DNA of 64,000 bases from Ruminococcus sp. UBA6407 (GCA_002438605.1 DJPR01000011.1:32059-96058), one strand, 5' to 3'; shown: positions 34,832 to 45,121, counted from the stretch's first letter. Numbers and translations: made by a program. Notes: a model not told the origin generated them from the letters alone.

Positions 34832-36271
34832 ATGAAATTGCACGAATTATTGGAAAACAATGCTCATACAGAGCTTGATAATATTGAAATTACGTCAATA
34901 ACCGATGATACACGAAAGATTAAAGACGGAAGCTTGTTTGTCTGTGTAAAGGGCGGCAGCTTTGACGGTCACAGTGCTGCTGCACAAATGCTGGAAAAGG
35001 GAGCAGCAGCTGTAATAGCGGAGCATGATCTGGGGCTTGGCAGCAGACAGATTATTGTTGATGATTCAAGAGAATTTTACGGAAAGCTTTGTGCAAAATG
35101 GTTTGATCACCCTGAAAAAAAACTTAAACTTATCGGAATTACAGGAACAAACGGCAAAACTACAATAACAAGTGTAATAAAGCATATATTAACGGAAAAC
35201 GGACATAAATGCGGGTTAATAGGTACAATTCAGAATGAGATAGGTGATGAGATTATCCATACGGACAACACAACTCCTATGGCTTATGACCTTATGATGC
35301 TTTTTGACAAAATGGTAAAGGCGGGCTGTGAATATGTTATAATGGAGGTTTCTTCATTCGGACTTGTTCAGAAAAGAATAGGCTGCTGTCATTTTGATAT
35401 TGCATTGTTTACTAATCTTACTCAGGACCACCTTGACTATCATAAGGATATGGAAGATTACTATCAGGCTAAGAAGCTGCTTTTTGACAAATGCAATCTT
35501 GCAATATGCAACATAAATGACGATTACGGAAAGCGTCTTTACAGTGAGATAAACTGTGAAAAGAAAACCTATGGAATTTGCGGTACAGCAGATTATTATG
35601 CAGACGGAGTAAAGATTAGAGCAAGCGGTTCAAGCTTCTGGTTCTGTCATGAAGAAAAATCATATTTGGTGGAGTCAAGAATGCCGGGAGCTTTCAATGT
35701 ATCAAATCTTACTGCGGCAATAGCTGTATGTCTTAATTCAGGCATTGAAATAGACAGCATTATATCCTCAATAAAGGACTATGCCGGAGTTAAGGGAAGA
35801 TGTGAGGTTATCCCTACAGGCCGTGATTTTACGGTTATATGTGATTATGCACATACTCCTGATGCTTTAGAAAATATTTTGAAGAGCGTAAAGGAGTATA
35901 CAGAGGGCAGACTTATTTGTCTTTTTGGATGCGGAGGAAACAGAGATGCAGCAAAGCGTCCGAAAATGGCAAAGGCAGCAGCAGAATATGCCGATATGCT
36001 GATTATTACATCTGATAATCCGAGAAATGAAAATCCTGATGAGATAATAAAGGAGATTGTTTCAGGACTTGAAGGATATACTATCCCTTATGATATAGTA
36101 ACAGACAGACGTCAGGCTATTTATCATGCATTGGATATTGCAAAATCAGGTGATGTTATAGTTTTGGCAGGAAAAGGTCACGAAGATTATCAGATTCTTG
36201 CAGATAATGTTCACATTCATTTTGATGAGCGTGAAATTGTTGCAGAGGGATTAAATTTATTAGGGAGATAA
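34832..36271 (+). CDS. murE: UDP-MurNAc-tripeptide synthetase MurE
   Basis: About 479 residues. Adds the third stem residue. Seen: ATP loop GITGTNGKTT, carbamylated-Lys region, and DNPRNE, the motif that reads meso-diaminopimelate, so the wall is probably of the mDAP type. ATG at 34832 is preferred to GTG 34823 since AGGG is 8 nt from it. One nucleotide separates it from murF. Confidence 0.96.
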   Translation: MKLHELLENNAHTELDNIEITSITDDTRKIKDGSLFVCVKGGSFDGHSAAAQMLEKGAAAVIAEHDLGLGSRQIIVDDSREFYGKLCAKWFDHPEKKLKLIGITGTNGKTTITSVIKHILTENGHKCGLIGTIQNEIGDEIIHTDNTTPMAYDLMMLFDKMVKAGCEYVIMEVSSFGLVQKRIGCCHFDIALFTNLTQDHLDYHKDMEDYYQAKKLLFDKCNLAICNINDDYGKRLYSEINCEKKTYGICGTADYYADGVKIRASGSSFWFCHEEKSYLVESRMPGAFNVSNLTAAIAVCLNSGIEIDSIISSIKDYAGVKGRCEVIPTGRDFTVICDYAHTPDALENILKSVKEYTEGRLICLFGCGGNRDAAKRPKMAKAAAEYADMLIITSDNPRNENPDEIIKEIVSGLEGYTIPYDIVTDRRQAIYHALDIAKSGDVIVLAGKGHEDYQILADNVHIHFDEREIVAEGLNLLGR

Positions 36272-36272
36272 A

Positions 36273-37631
36273 ATGGAAAAATTGTTACTATCTGAAATAG
36301 CATCAGCAATAAATGCTGAAACCTCGCATGAAGCAGAGATTACCGAAATATGCACTGATACACGTCAGCTTTCAAAGGGCTGTCTGTTTATTGCACTGAA
36401 GGGCGAGAATTTTGATGCACATGACTTTGTTCCAAAAGCCTTTGAGCTTGGAGCTGCTGCTTGCATTACCGAAAGAAAAATTGACGGCTGTGACTGTATC
36501 ATTGTTGATGACTGCCGAAAAGCACTGAGGGATATTGCACATTTTTACCGCAATAAATTTAACCTTTTCCTTGTCGGAGTTACAGGAAGCGTGGGAAAAA
36601 CGACTACAAAGGAAATGATTGCTCTCGCACTTTCTTCAAAACTGAATACTCTTAAAACTCAGGGTAATCTGAATAATGAAATCGGACTGCCGAAAACATT
36701 GTTTAATCTTACTTCGGAACATCAGGCAGCAGTAATTGAAATGGGAATGTCACATTTCGGAGAAATAAGCCGCCTTACAAGGACAGCGTCACCGCTATCT
36801 GCCGGAGTTATAACGAATATCGGATTTTCACATATTGAAAATCTTAAGTCACAGGAGGGCATACTGAAAGCGAAGCTTGAAATTACGGAGGGCATGCCGG
36901 AAAATTCACCGCTTGTTCTGAATGGTGATGATAAGCACCTTTGGGAAGTTAAGGATAAGCTTAACCGAAAGGTTTATACATATTCGATAGAAAACAGCGA
37001 TGCTGATTTCAGGGCGGAAAACATAAATGAGCATGACGGCATTACTGAGTTTACTGCTGTTTATGAGGGAAAAAGAAAAGATGTCATTTTGTCGGCAGTC
37101 GGCAGACATAACGTTATGAATGTGCTTGCGGCAATATGCATAGGAAGAATAGCAGGCATTGATGATGATTTGATTATCAATTCATTTGCAAAGTATCAGC
37201 CTGACGCATTAAGACAGAATATTTCAGTAAAAAAGGGACAGACAGTAATAACAGATTGCTATAATGCAAGTCCTGATTCAATGAGAGCATCTTTGAGCGT
37301 ACTTGACGGAATGAAGTGCAGTGGACGTAAAATAGCAGTTCTCGGAGATATGCTTGAAATGGGTGAAATGTCTGAAAAGCTGCACAGAATGGTTGGAGAA
37401 ATGGCAGTAAAAATTAAGCCTGATATGATTTTTTGCTACGGAAATGACGCACAATATATATATGATACCGTAAAGAAATCAGGTATAGATGCATTTTATT
37501 CTCCTGATAAAAAAGAAATTGCAGATGCAGTTTCAAAATATGTAAAAGAGGACGATGTTGTTCTGTTTAAAGCAAGCAGGGGTATGCGTCTTGAAGAAAT
37601 AATCAGTGAAGTTTATGACAAGGAGCAGTAA
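36273..37631 (+). CDS. murF: UDP-MurNAc-tripeptide--D-Ala-D-Ala ligase
   Basis: 452 residues. Adds D-Ala-D-Ala to complete the pentapeptide. Seen: N-terminal TDTRQLSKGCLFIALKGENF, ATP loop GVTGSVGKTTTK, and DCYNASPDSMRASL. Shows the substrate-binding Mur domain order. GGGAGATAAA precedes the ATG. Between murE and mraY with 1-2 nt gaps. Confidence 0.96.
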   Translation: MEKLLLSEIASAINAETSHEAEITEICTDTRQLSKGCLFIALKGENFDAHDFVPKAFELGAAACITERKIDGCDCIIVDDCRKALRDIAHFYRNKFNLFLVGVTGSVGKTTTKEMIALALSSKLNTLKTQGNLNNEIGLPKTLFNLTSEHQAAVIEMGMSHFGEISRLTRTASPLSAGVITNIGFSHIENLKSQEGILKAKLEITEGMPENSPLVLNGDDKHLWEVKDKLNRKVYTYSIENSDADFRAENINEHDGITEFTAVYEGKRKDVILSAVGRHNVMNVLAAICIGRIAGIDDDLIINSFAKYQPDALRQNISVKKGQTVITDCYNASPDSMRASLSVLDGMKCSGRKIAVLGDMLEMGEMSEKLHRMVGEMAVKIKPDMIFCYGNDAQYIYDTVKKSGIDAFYSPDKKEIADAVSKYVKEDDVVLFKASRGMRLEEIISEVYDKEQ

Positions 37632-37633
37632 TT

Positions 37634-38683
37634 ATGCCGTTTTGGATTAATTTATCAGTATCAATTCTTTCTATGGTTATAGCCGCAGTTTCAGGTCTGG
37701 GACTTGTTCCGTATCTCCATAAGTTGAAATTCGGTCAGCCGATAAAAACAGTGGACGGACCTAAATGGCATGCAAAAAAACAAGGCACACCCACAATGGG
37801 CGGTATCATGTTTATATTGTCAACGGTTGCCGCAACAATTATCGGGTACTGTATTTTCAGGTGGAAATGCGGTATTGACATAACCGACAAGGTTAACAGC
37901 AATGCTGCATTGACAGTTTTAAGCTGTCTGATATTTTCACTTTTGTTTGCTCTTATAGGATTTATTGATGATTTTATAAAGGTGGCAAAAAAGCATAATG
38001 AGGGACTTACACCTATGCAGAAAATAGTATTGCAGCTTTTGTTTGCAGGAGCTTTTCTTGGAGCTTTATATCTGTTTGGTGATAAGTCAACAGAAATAGA
38101 TTTGGCATTTATTACTTTTGATGTTGGTATCTTTTACTATCCGTTGATGATTGCCGTTATAATATATCTTACAAACGCTGTAAACCTTACTGACGGTGTA
38201 GACGGACTTTGCGGTTCGGTTACATTTGTTGCAATGCTGATATTTACGGTAGGCTGTTCAATATTGAAGTTTACAGAGCTTTCAATATTTACAATGGCTG
38301 TTGCGGGTGGTTGTTTAGGATTTCTTCTCTGGAATTTAAATCCTGCAAAATGCTTTATGGGAGATACAGGCTCTATGTTTCTTGGGGCGGCTGTAACTGC
38401 TGTCGGACTGGTGCTTCACAAGCATTTATTTATATTCCTCACCGCACTTGTTTATATATGTGAGGCACTTTCAGTTGTAATTCAGGTAACATATTTCAAG
38501 TATACAGCAAAAAAGCATTTCAAAGCGACAGGTGTTAAGGGACAGGGAAAAAGAATTTTCAAAATGACTCCGATTCATCATCATTTTGAAATGAGTAATT
38601 TCAGTGAATATAAAATTGTTGTTACATTTTCAATGTTCGGATTGATTTCAGGAGTATTGGGGATAATTACTCTGCTTAGGTGA
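37634..38683 (+). CDS. mraY: Phospho-MurNAc-pentapeptide transferase
   Basis: 349 residues with about ten membrane helices. Makes lipid I from undecaprenyl phosphate. Seen: GTPTMGGIMF, FIDDFIKV, NLTDGVDGL (catalytic Asp), FMGDTGSM, and MTPIHHHFE. AAGGAG precedes the ATG. murD, often next, is absent; ftsW follows after 30 nt. Confidence 0.97.
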   Translation: MPFWINLSVSILSMVIAAVSGLGLVPYLHKLKFGQPIKTVDGPKWHAKKQGTPTMGGIMFILSTVAATIIGYCIFRWKCGIDITDKVNSNAALTVLSCLIFSLLFALIGFIDDFIKVAKKHNEGLTPMQKIVLQLLFAGAFLGALYLFGDKSTEIDLAFITFDVGIFYYPLMIAVIIYLTNAVNLTDGVDGLCGSVTFVAMLIFTVGCSILKFTELSIFTMAVAGGCLGFLLWNLNPAKCFMGDTGSMFLGAAVTAVGLVLHKHLFIFLTALVYICEALSVVIQVTYFKYTAKKHFKATGVKGQGKRIFKMTPIHHHFEMSNFSEYKIVVTFSMFGLISGVLGIITLLR

Positions 38684-38713
38684 CGATAAAAAATTACGTC
38701 TGAGGAGGATTAG

Positions 38714-40003
38714 ATGGCTCAGCAAAAACGCAAAAAAAAGAAGCTTGGTATTGTAAAAACTATAGGCAGAGCCTTTCTTGGTGATGTCCGATACGGAGAT
38801 ATAAGTCTGCCCTTTTTCAGTTATGTAATGATATTAATTGTAGTCGGACTTGTTATGATGTCCTCTGCAAGCTATGTGTGGGCAAATGAAAAAGAAGGAG
38901 ACGGGCTGTTCTACGCTAAAAAGCAGATGTTTGCAGCACTGCTCGGCTTTGTGGTTATGATTTTTCTTGCCGGAATGGATTATCATAATTTCAAAAAGAT
39001 TAAAATTCCCGGATTGAAAAAACTTAATATAGCAGGACTTCTGTATATTTTCGGATTGCTGCTGCTGATACTCGTATTTATTATGGGTACTGATGAAGGC
39101 GGTTCAATGGAGGCTAAAAGATGGCTTGTTATCGGACCTGTCAACTTCCAGCCTTCTGAGGTTACGAAATTTACTTTGGTAATTTATTTTGCATATCGTA
39201 TGGAAAGAAAATCTGATGAAATGAAAACATTTTCCGGAGGAATTTTAACATACGGTATACTTCTTGCACCTTATGCTGTCTGTATTTTGCTTCAGCCGCA
39301 CATTTCAGGCTTTGTACTTATCTGTGTAATTGCCGCATCATTGATTATATGCGGCGGAGCAAACAAATGGTGGCTTATTTCCATAGCAGTTGTCGGAATT
39401 GTCGGTATAGCATGGTTTATTAACTGGCAGGGCGGCATTGAAGGAAGCTATGTTGCAACACGTCTTAAATCATGGCATGACCCTTTTGCCGATGTTCTCA
39501 ACGATACATGGCAGACAGCACATTCACTTATTGCAATAGGTTCGGGAGGTCTTTTCGGACTTGGTTTTGGAAATTCAAGACAAAAGTATCTTTATCTTCC
39601 TGAAGCACAAAATGACTTTATTTTCCCTATTGTTTGCGAGGAGCTTGGCTTTATCGGTGCATTAGCAATAATTCTTGTATTTTTCCTGCTTATTGTTGAG
39701 GGATATTCTATTGCTGCAAGATGTCAGGATAAATTCGGTATGCTGATTGCAGTGGGATTTACAACTCATATCGGTATTCAGACAATATTCAATCTGGCTG
39801 TTGTAAGCAATGCAATACCAAATACAGGTATAAGCCTGCCGTTTTTCAGTTACGGAGGTACTGCACTTATAATGCAGATGGCTGAAATGGGAATTATAAT
39901 GAATATTTCAAGAAAGAGATACTATCCTGAGAAAAATGATGATGAAACTTCAGATGAAGCATACGAGGAAGCTCAACAAGAGGAACTTCCGAAGAATGCT
40001 TGA
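38714..40003 (+). CDS. ftsW: SEDS glycosyltransferase FtsW
   Basis: 429 residues, about ten helices. Polymerises glycan strands with the septal PBP. Seen: GPVNFQPSEVTKFTLV, LPEAQNDFIFPIVCEELGF, PNTGISLPFFSYGGTA, the SEDS signature. GAGGAGG precedes the ATG. Could also be RodA-like by sequence alone, but the dcw position supports FtsW. C-terminal tail is acidic. Confidence 0.94.
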   Translation: MAQQKRKKKKLGIVKTIGRAFLGDVRYGDISLPFFSYVMILIVVGLVMMSSASYVWANEKEGDGLFYAKKQMFAALLGFVVMIFLAGMDYHNFKKIKIPGLKKLNIAGLLYIFGLLLLILVFIMGTDEGGSMEAKRWLVIGPVNFQPSEVTKFTLVIYFAYRMERKSDEMKTFSGGILTYGILLAPYAVCILLQPHISGFVLICVIAASLIICGGANKWWLISIAVVGIVGIAWFINWQGGIEGSYVATRLKSWHDPFADVLNDTWQTAHSLIAIGSGGLFGLGFGNSRQKYLYLPEAQNDFIFPIVCEELGFIGALAIILVFFLLIVEGYSIAARCQDKFGMLIAVGFTTHIGIQTIFNLAVVSNAIPNTGISLPFFSYGGTALIMQMAEMGIIMNISRKRYYPEKNDDETSDEAYEEAQQEELPKNA

Positions 40004-40060
40004 TAATTTTTCATCAGATATCTGCGGATATATTTCATTAATCTGAAAAGGAGAGCAGCA

Positions 40061-40081
40061 ATGCTGCGGTTGAATTTATGA
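40061..40081 (+). CDS. Six-codon leader ORF coupled to murG
   Basis: ATG CTG CGG TTG AAT TTA TGA (MLRLNL). AAAAGGAGAG at 40046-40054 lies the right distance upstream, whereas the murG ATG (40078) has no ribosome site of its own. The leader stop overlaps the murG start as ATGA. Also a GCAGCaatGCTGC hairpin covers the leader start. Expression is inferred. Confidence 0.5.
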   Translation: MLRLNL

Positions 40082-41229
40082 GAGTATTATTAGCCGGCGG
40101 CGGTACAGGTGGACATATTAATCCTGCACTTGCCATTGCAGACATTATTAAAACAAAATATCCTGATTCGGAGTTCCTATTTGCAGGGACTCCAAATGGT
40201 ATGGAGGCAAAGCTTGTTCCACAGGCAGGATATAAGCTTGAAACAATAAAAATTGCAGGATTTCAGCGAAAAATATCTTTGGAGAATATAAAAAGAAATG
40301 CTAAAGCTGCTGCATATCTTGTAACATCCGGTAAAAGAGCATCGGAAATAGTAAAAGGCTTTAAGCCTGATATTGCAATAGGTACGGGAGGCTATGTTGC
40401 CGGGCCGATTATACGAAAGGCTGCAAGACTTGGTATTCCGTCTGCAATTCATGAGCAGAATGCATTTCCGGGAGTGACAAATAAGCTGCTTTCAAAAGAA
40501 GTTGACCATGTAATGCTTACAGTTATTGAAGCTCTTGATTATATGGATAAGGACAAATTTGAATACACTGTTACAGGTCTTCCTGTAAGAAGTGATATAT
40601 TAAACATAACCAAATCAGAAGCAAGAAAAAAACTTGGATTTGATGATGCAATGTGTATTCTTTCATTCGGCGGAAGCCTTGGTGCAGGCTGTATAAATGA
40701 AACAATGGCAGAGACAGTCAAATGGCATACAAAAGAGGGACTGAAAATCAATCACATTCACGGATATGGCGGAATGGGAAAGGACAGCTTTCCTAAAGCA
40801 ATGTCTGATGCAGGAATACCATTAAAAAGCAATCGTTTGAGAATAACCGAATACATAAACGATATGGACGTTTGTCTTGCAGCAGCAGATTTGGTTATAT
40901 GCCGAGCAGGAGCTTCAACTCTTGCAGAGCTTGAAGCCGCAGGCAAAGCGTCAATATTGATACCGTCACCAATCGTTGCAGGAAATCATCAGTTCCATAA
41001 TGCAAATGTACTTGGAAAAGCAGGTGCAGCGGTTGTTATAGAGCAAAAGGATGTTACTTCCGACAAGATAATCAATCATATCAAAGAGCTTTATAAAAAT
41101 CCTGATAAGCTTTCTGTTATGTCGCAGAACGCTGCAAGGCTTGCAGTAAGAGATACACCTGAGCGTATACTCGGAGTTGTTGATAAGCTGTATAAGAAGT
41201 CACAGGAAATGAAAAAAGCTTCAAAGTAA
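40078..41229 (+). CDS. murG: UDP-GlcNAc:undecaprenyl-PP-MurNAc transferase MurG
   Basis: 383 residues. Makes lipid II. Seen: MRVLLAGGGTGGHINPALA at the very start, which fixes the start codon, GTGGYVAGP, HEQNAFPG, and CRAGASTLAELEAAGKASI. Because no Shine-Dalgarno sits at normal distance, initiation probably depends on the overlapping leader ORF at 40061. Confidence 0.97.
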   Translation: MRVLLAGGGTGGHINPALAIADIIKTKYPDSEFLFAGTPNGMEAKLVPQAGYKLETIKIAGFQRKISLENIKRNAKAAAYLVTSGKRASEIVKGFKPDIAIGTGGYVAGPIIRKAARLGIPSAIHEQNAFPGVTNKLLSKEVDHVMLTVIEALDYMDKDKFEYTVTGLPVRSDILNITKSEARKKLGFDDAMCILSFGGSLGAGCINETMAETVKWHTKEGLKINHIHGYGGMGKDSFPKAMSDAGIPLKSNRLRITEYINDMDVCLAAADLVICRAGASTLAELEAAGKASILIPSPIVAGNHQFHNANVLGKAGAAVVIEQKDVTSDKIINHIKELYKNPDKLSVMSQNAARLAVRDTPERILGVVDKLYKKSQEMKKASK

Positions 41230-41281
41230 CATAAAAGTCACCAATGACATAGTATATTAAAAAATGCTATGAGGTGATATT

Positions 41282-42538
41282 ATGCAGAAATTAATTGTGC
41301 AGGGGGGAGCAAAGCTTAGGGGCGAGCTTGATCTGCAAGGCTCAAAAAACAGTGCTTTGCCTATAATGGCCGCTGCTTATCTTTGCAGAGGAGAGTGTAT
41401 ACTGCACAACTGTCCCAAACTTACGGATATATATGCGGCGTCAAGAATATTGAATTACATAGGATGTAAATGCTCCTTTGCAGATAATACTGCTGTTATT
41501 ACTTCTGCTCAGTCAGGTCATACGGCAATTCCCGAGGAGCTTATGCAGGAAATGCGTTCTTCGATTATTTTTCTCGGAGCATTGCTTGGAAAAAACAAAA
41601 CAGGTACAGTAAGCTACCCAGGTGGCTGTGAACTTGGTTCACGTCCTATTGACATGCATTTGTCTTCATTCAGAAAAATGGGTGTTGATATTAAGGAAAA
41701 GTTCGGACGTATAACGTGCAGTGTCAGGAAAAATATTCATGGAGCAAAGATTTCACTGCCTTTTCCGTCTGTCGGAGCAACAGAGAATATAATGCTCTGT
41801 GCAGTTCTTGCCGAAGGAGAAACCGTCATTAATAATGCGGCACGAGAGCCTGAAATAAAGGACTTGGCGGACTTTTTACGCTGCTGCGGAGCTAAAATAA
41901 AAGGTGACGGAGAAAGCAGTATAGTTATTGAGGGAGTAAAGGAGCTCCATGGCTGTGAATACACTGTTATGTCTGACAGAATAGCAGGAGCAACATATCT
42001 TGCTGCCGCTGCTGCTGCGGGAGGTGAAATAATAATTCACAAAGCCTGCGTTGGCTGTATGGAGCCGTTTATTTCTCTGCTTGACCAAACAGGATGCAGC
42101 ATTTACACAATTGATGACGGGATTTATCTTAGAAGCGGACTGCGTCTTAAAGCAGTCAGGGATTGCATAAGAACAATGCCGCATCCGGGATTTCCTACTG
42201 ATGCACAGGCAATTTTAATGGCGGCATTGATAAAAGCGGACGGCACAAGTGTATTTGAGGAGAATATTTTTGATTGCCGATACAGACATACTGATGCACT
42301 TGTAAAAATGGGTGCAGATATAACTGTCCTTGGGAAAACGGCAGTTGTCAAAGGTGTTGAAAGATTATATGGTGCAAGAGTTGAGGCTACCGATTTAAGA
42401 GGCGGAGCAGCAATGGTAATAGCGGCACTTATTGCCGAAGGAAAATCAGAAATAACAAGTATAAGTCATATAGACAGAGGATATGAAGAAATGGAGCTGT
42501 GTTTACAGCGGCTCGGTGCAGATATAAAAAGGGAATAG
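41282..42538 (+). CDS. murA: UDP-GlcNAc 1-carboxyvinyltransferase MurA
   Basis: 418 residues. First committed step of peptidoglycan precursor synthesis. Seen: GSKNSALPIMAAAYL near residue 21, catalytic Cys116 in GGCELGSRPIDMH (the residue fosfomycin alkylates), and DRGYEEME near the end. GAGGTGAT precedes the ATG; 52 nt after murG with a small hairpin between. Its dcw location is common in Clostridia. Confidence 0.96.
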   Translation: MQKLIVQGGAKLRGELDLQGSKNSALPIMAAAYLCRGECILHNCPKLTDIYAASRILNYIGCKCSFADNTAVITSAQSGHTAIPEELMQEMRSSIIFLGALLGKNKTGTVSYPGGCELGSRPIDMHLSSFRKMGVDIKEKFGRITCSVRKNIHGAKISLPFPSVGATENIMLCAVLAEGETVINNAAREPEIKDLADFLRCCGAKIKGDGESSIVIEGVKELHGCEYTVMSDRIAGATYLAAAAAAGGEIIIHKACVGCMEPFISLLDQTGCSIYTIDDGIYLRSGLRLKAVRDCIRTMPHPGFPTDAQAILMAALIKADGTSVFEENIFDCRYRHTDALVKMGADITVLGKTAVVKGVERLYGARVEATDLRGGAAMVIAALIAEGKSEITSISHIDRGYEEMELCLQRLGADIKRE

Positions 42539-42600
42539 AAATTGCAGCATTTCAAATAAATTTGAAGTGTTGTATAAAAAACAGGAGTTTTTAAAATTTT

Positions 42601-43647
42601 ATGAAAGATGTAGAAAAAACCAATGTTGAAAGAGAAAACAGCAGTAAGCGTATAAGACGCAGACGGCGGAATATGAATCTTTATGGATTTATAGTTCTTA
42701 TTCTGGTAATTTGTATCGGTGTAACAATAAGCTATACGTTTCTGTTTAATATAAATGAAATCAAGGTTTCGGGTGAAGCAAGCGAGTATACTGTTGAAGA
42801 AATAGTTGAAGCTTCAGGCATTGCAATGGGTGATAATCTGCTTAGAATTGATACAGAGGACGCAGAGAAAAAAATTCTGGACAGTCTGCTGTATATCGAA
42901 ACTGTTGATGTTAAGAGGAAGTTTCCGTTTTCGCTTGAAATCAACGTTACGAGGTGTGTTCCTGCTTTTAATATTTCCTATGAAATGGGAACGCTTGTAG
43001 TGAGCAGACAGGGAAAAATTCTCGAAAACAACGGATATGTTACTGAAGGACTTCCTGTTTTCTACGGGTATGAACCGTCAGAAACAACCGCAAGCAAAAA
43101 ACTTGTATCAAAGGACGATCAGAAACAGAAAATATATAATGAACTGACAGTGGCAATGCTTAAAGACAATGAAAATAAAATTGTAAGTGTGGATATGACT
43201 GATAAGCATGAAACCGTTATTACCTATTCAAACGATATTGTTTTCAAAATGGGCAATTGGAATGATATTCCTTATAAGCTTTCTCTTGCGGAACGTGTTA
43301 TGCAGGAGGTTGGCAATGAAAAGGGGTATATATCTATGATTGGAACCAATCAATGTTCTTTCCGTAAAACAGACGGAAACGGCTTTGAAAGTATAGTAGG
43401 TCCGGCTGTAACCGGGACAGAAACGTCAGTAAGCGGTGATGTTCCTTCCGATATGAATGAAACTGCTACAACAACAGCGTCCGATGATGATTATAACAAT
43501 AATTGGACTCCTGAAGGTGAAACAGAACCTCCTACAGCATCAGATGGTTCTTATATTGATGATGAAGAGGCAATGTTCAGAGAGCATGATGACATGGTTT
43601 ATGGTACAACAGCTGCGAATGAAAGCAATGAAGGCGGTGAGTGGTAA
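42601..43647 (+). CDS. ftsQ: Division protein FtsQ/DivIB
   Basis: 348 residues: basic N-terminus, one membrane helix (about 27-48), POTRA domain (INEIKVSGEASEYTVEEIVE, about 50-115), beta domain, and a Thr/Asp/Glu-rich tail of about 70 residues (from about 275) that looks disordered. Part of the FtsQ-FtsL-FtsB complex. GGAG lies about 12 nt before ATG. 200 nt separate it from ftsZ and no ftsA is present. Confidence 0.9.
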   Translation: MKDVEKTNVERENSSKRIRRRRRNMNLYGFIVLILVICIGVTISYTFLFNINEIKVSGEASEYTVEEIVEASGIAMGDNLLRIDTEDAEKKILDSLLYIETVDVKRKFPFSLEINVTRCVPAFNISYEMGTLVVSRQGKILENNGYVTEGLPVFYGYEPSETTASKKLVSKDDQKQKIYNELTVAMLKDNENKIVSVDMTDKHETVITYSNDIVFKMGNWNDIPYKLSLAERVMQEVGNEKGYISMIGTNQCSFRKTDGNGFESIVGPAVTGTETSVSGDVPSDMNETATTTASDDDYNNNWTPEGETEPPTASDGSYIDDEEAMFREHDDMVYGTTAANESNEGGEW

Positions 43648-43739
43648 CGATTTTTATAACATTTGCACAACTTTGTTAAAAAAAATAGGTTGAATAAATG
43701 AAATCTTGTGAAAACAAGAAAAATTTAAAAAAAATGTTT

Positions 43740-43770
43740 TTGACACTTGAAAAATAATTATTTGTATGTT
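43740..43770 (+). promoter_or_regulatory. Possible ftsZ promoter
   Basis: TTGACA at 43740-43745 and TGTATGTT at 43763-43770, spacer 19 nt, longer than optimal. Confidence 0.4.
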
Positions 43771-43847
43771 AAAATAAATAGTGTATTTTAAGATGTTATT
43801 ACTTTAATGTGAAAAACAAAGAAAGATTCAATATAGGAGGAATAATA

Positions 43848-44963
43848 ATGGCTGATTTTATCTTAGAGGAAACTCTTGAGCCAGACGTAAATATAAAAGT
43901 AATCGGTGTCGGCGGCGGCGGCGGTAACGCTCTTAACTGTATGGTTGATTCAGGCGTGAGTGACATTGAATATATTGCTGTAAATACTGATGCAAAAGCA
44001 CTTAATAAATCTAAGGCTACAACAAGAATCCCGATCGGTGCAAAGCTCACTAAGGGCAGAGGTGCAGGAAATAAGCCTGAAGTTGGTCAGCGTTCCGCTG
44101 AAGAAAACAGAGATGAGATTGAAACACATCTTAAGGGTGCAGATATGGTATTCATTACAGCAGGCATGGGTGGCGGAACAGGTACAGGTGCTGCTCCTGT
44201 TGTAGCTAAAATTGCTCAGGAAATGGGAATACTTACAGTTGCCGTTGTAACAAAGCCGTTTCTTTTTGAGAGAGAACAGAAAATGATTCAGGCTGAAAAA
44301 GGCATTGCAGAGCTGAAAAAATATGTTGATTCACTTATCGTTATACCTAATGAAAAGCTTTTGGTTGGTCAGGATAAGCCTCTTACAATGATACAGTCAT
44401 TTGCTTTGTCTGACGATATTCTCAAGACAGGTGTAAAGAGCATTTCAGACCTTATTGTTGAAGAAGGATATATTAACCTTGACTTTGCTGACGTTTCAAC
44501 TATAATGAAGGGTGCAGGATATGCACACATGGCTATCGGTCATGGTTCAGGCAAGGATAAGGCACAGCAGGCTGCTGAAGCTGTTATTAAGAGCCCGCTT
44601 CTTGAAACATCAATTGCAGGAGCAAAAAGACTTCTCATCAATATTGCTATGTCAGAGGATATTCTTTCATCAGATGTTGATACAGCTACAAAGATGATCA
44701 CAGATCAGGCTGCTGACGGTGTTGAATTTATTTTCGGTACTGCATTTAAGGAAGATATGCAGGACGAAATGGTTATTACTGTTATTGCTGCAGGTTTTGA
44801 TGATCCGTCAGAACCGGCACTTGACGAATTGACTGCTTCCGGCGAGGATGATGTAATCAAGATTGATAATCCTCTTATAGATAATCTCGGTCTTGGTGAA
44901 AAGACATCATCATCTTCACAGGACGATGATTTAGAGGCAATATTTAAAATGCTTGGTAATTAA
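43848..44963 (+). CDS. ftsZ: Cell division GTPase FtsZ
   Basis: 371 residues. Tubulin-like GTPase forming the Z-ring. Seen: [21 protein letters not shown] loop [13 protein letters not shown], and [13 protein letters not shown] 43848 has AGGAGG 6-7 nt upstream; an in-frame start at 43809 has none. The C-terminal tail [15 protein letters not shown] lacks the usual D/E-I-P-x-F-L peptide that binds FtsA or SepF. Ended by a terminator at 44983. Confidence 0.97.
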   Translation: MADFILEETLEPDVNIKVIGVGGGGGNALNCMVDSGVSDIEYIAVNTDAKALNKSKATTRIPIGAKLTKGRGAGNKPEVGQRSAEENRDEIETHLKGADMVFITAGMGGGTGTGAAPVVAKIAQEMGILTVAVVTKPFLFEREQKMIQAEKGIAELKKYVDSLIVIPNEKLLVGQDKPLTMIQSFALSDDILKTGVKSISDLIVEEGYINLDFADVSTIMKGAGYAHMAIGHGSGKDKAQQAAEAVIKSPLLETSIAGAKRLLINIAMSEDILSSDVDTATKMITDQAADGVEFIFGTAFKEDMQDEMVITVIAAGFDDPSEPALDELTASGEDDVIKIDNPLIDNLGLGEKTSSSSQDDDLEAIFKMLGN

Positions 44964-44982
44964 TTACATAATTATGCTTTTG

Positions 44983-45012
44983 ATGACCGCAGTACATCTG
45001 CGGTCATTTTTG
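44983..45012 (+). terminator. ftsZ / dcw terminator
   Basis: Perfect stem ATGACCGCAG/CTGCGGTCAT with a 5-nt loop and TTTTT. Confidence 0.9.
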
Positions 45013-45121
45013 ATAAGCAAAACACTGCAAAAGTCTTTTACATGAAAACAATCTATAAATTTTACATGGAAATTTTGTTAATATGCACTAAAAGAAACTG
45101 CAAAATTCTACAATATGCTAG

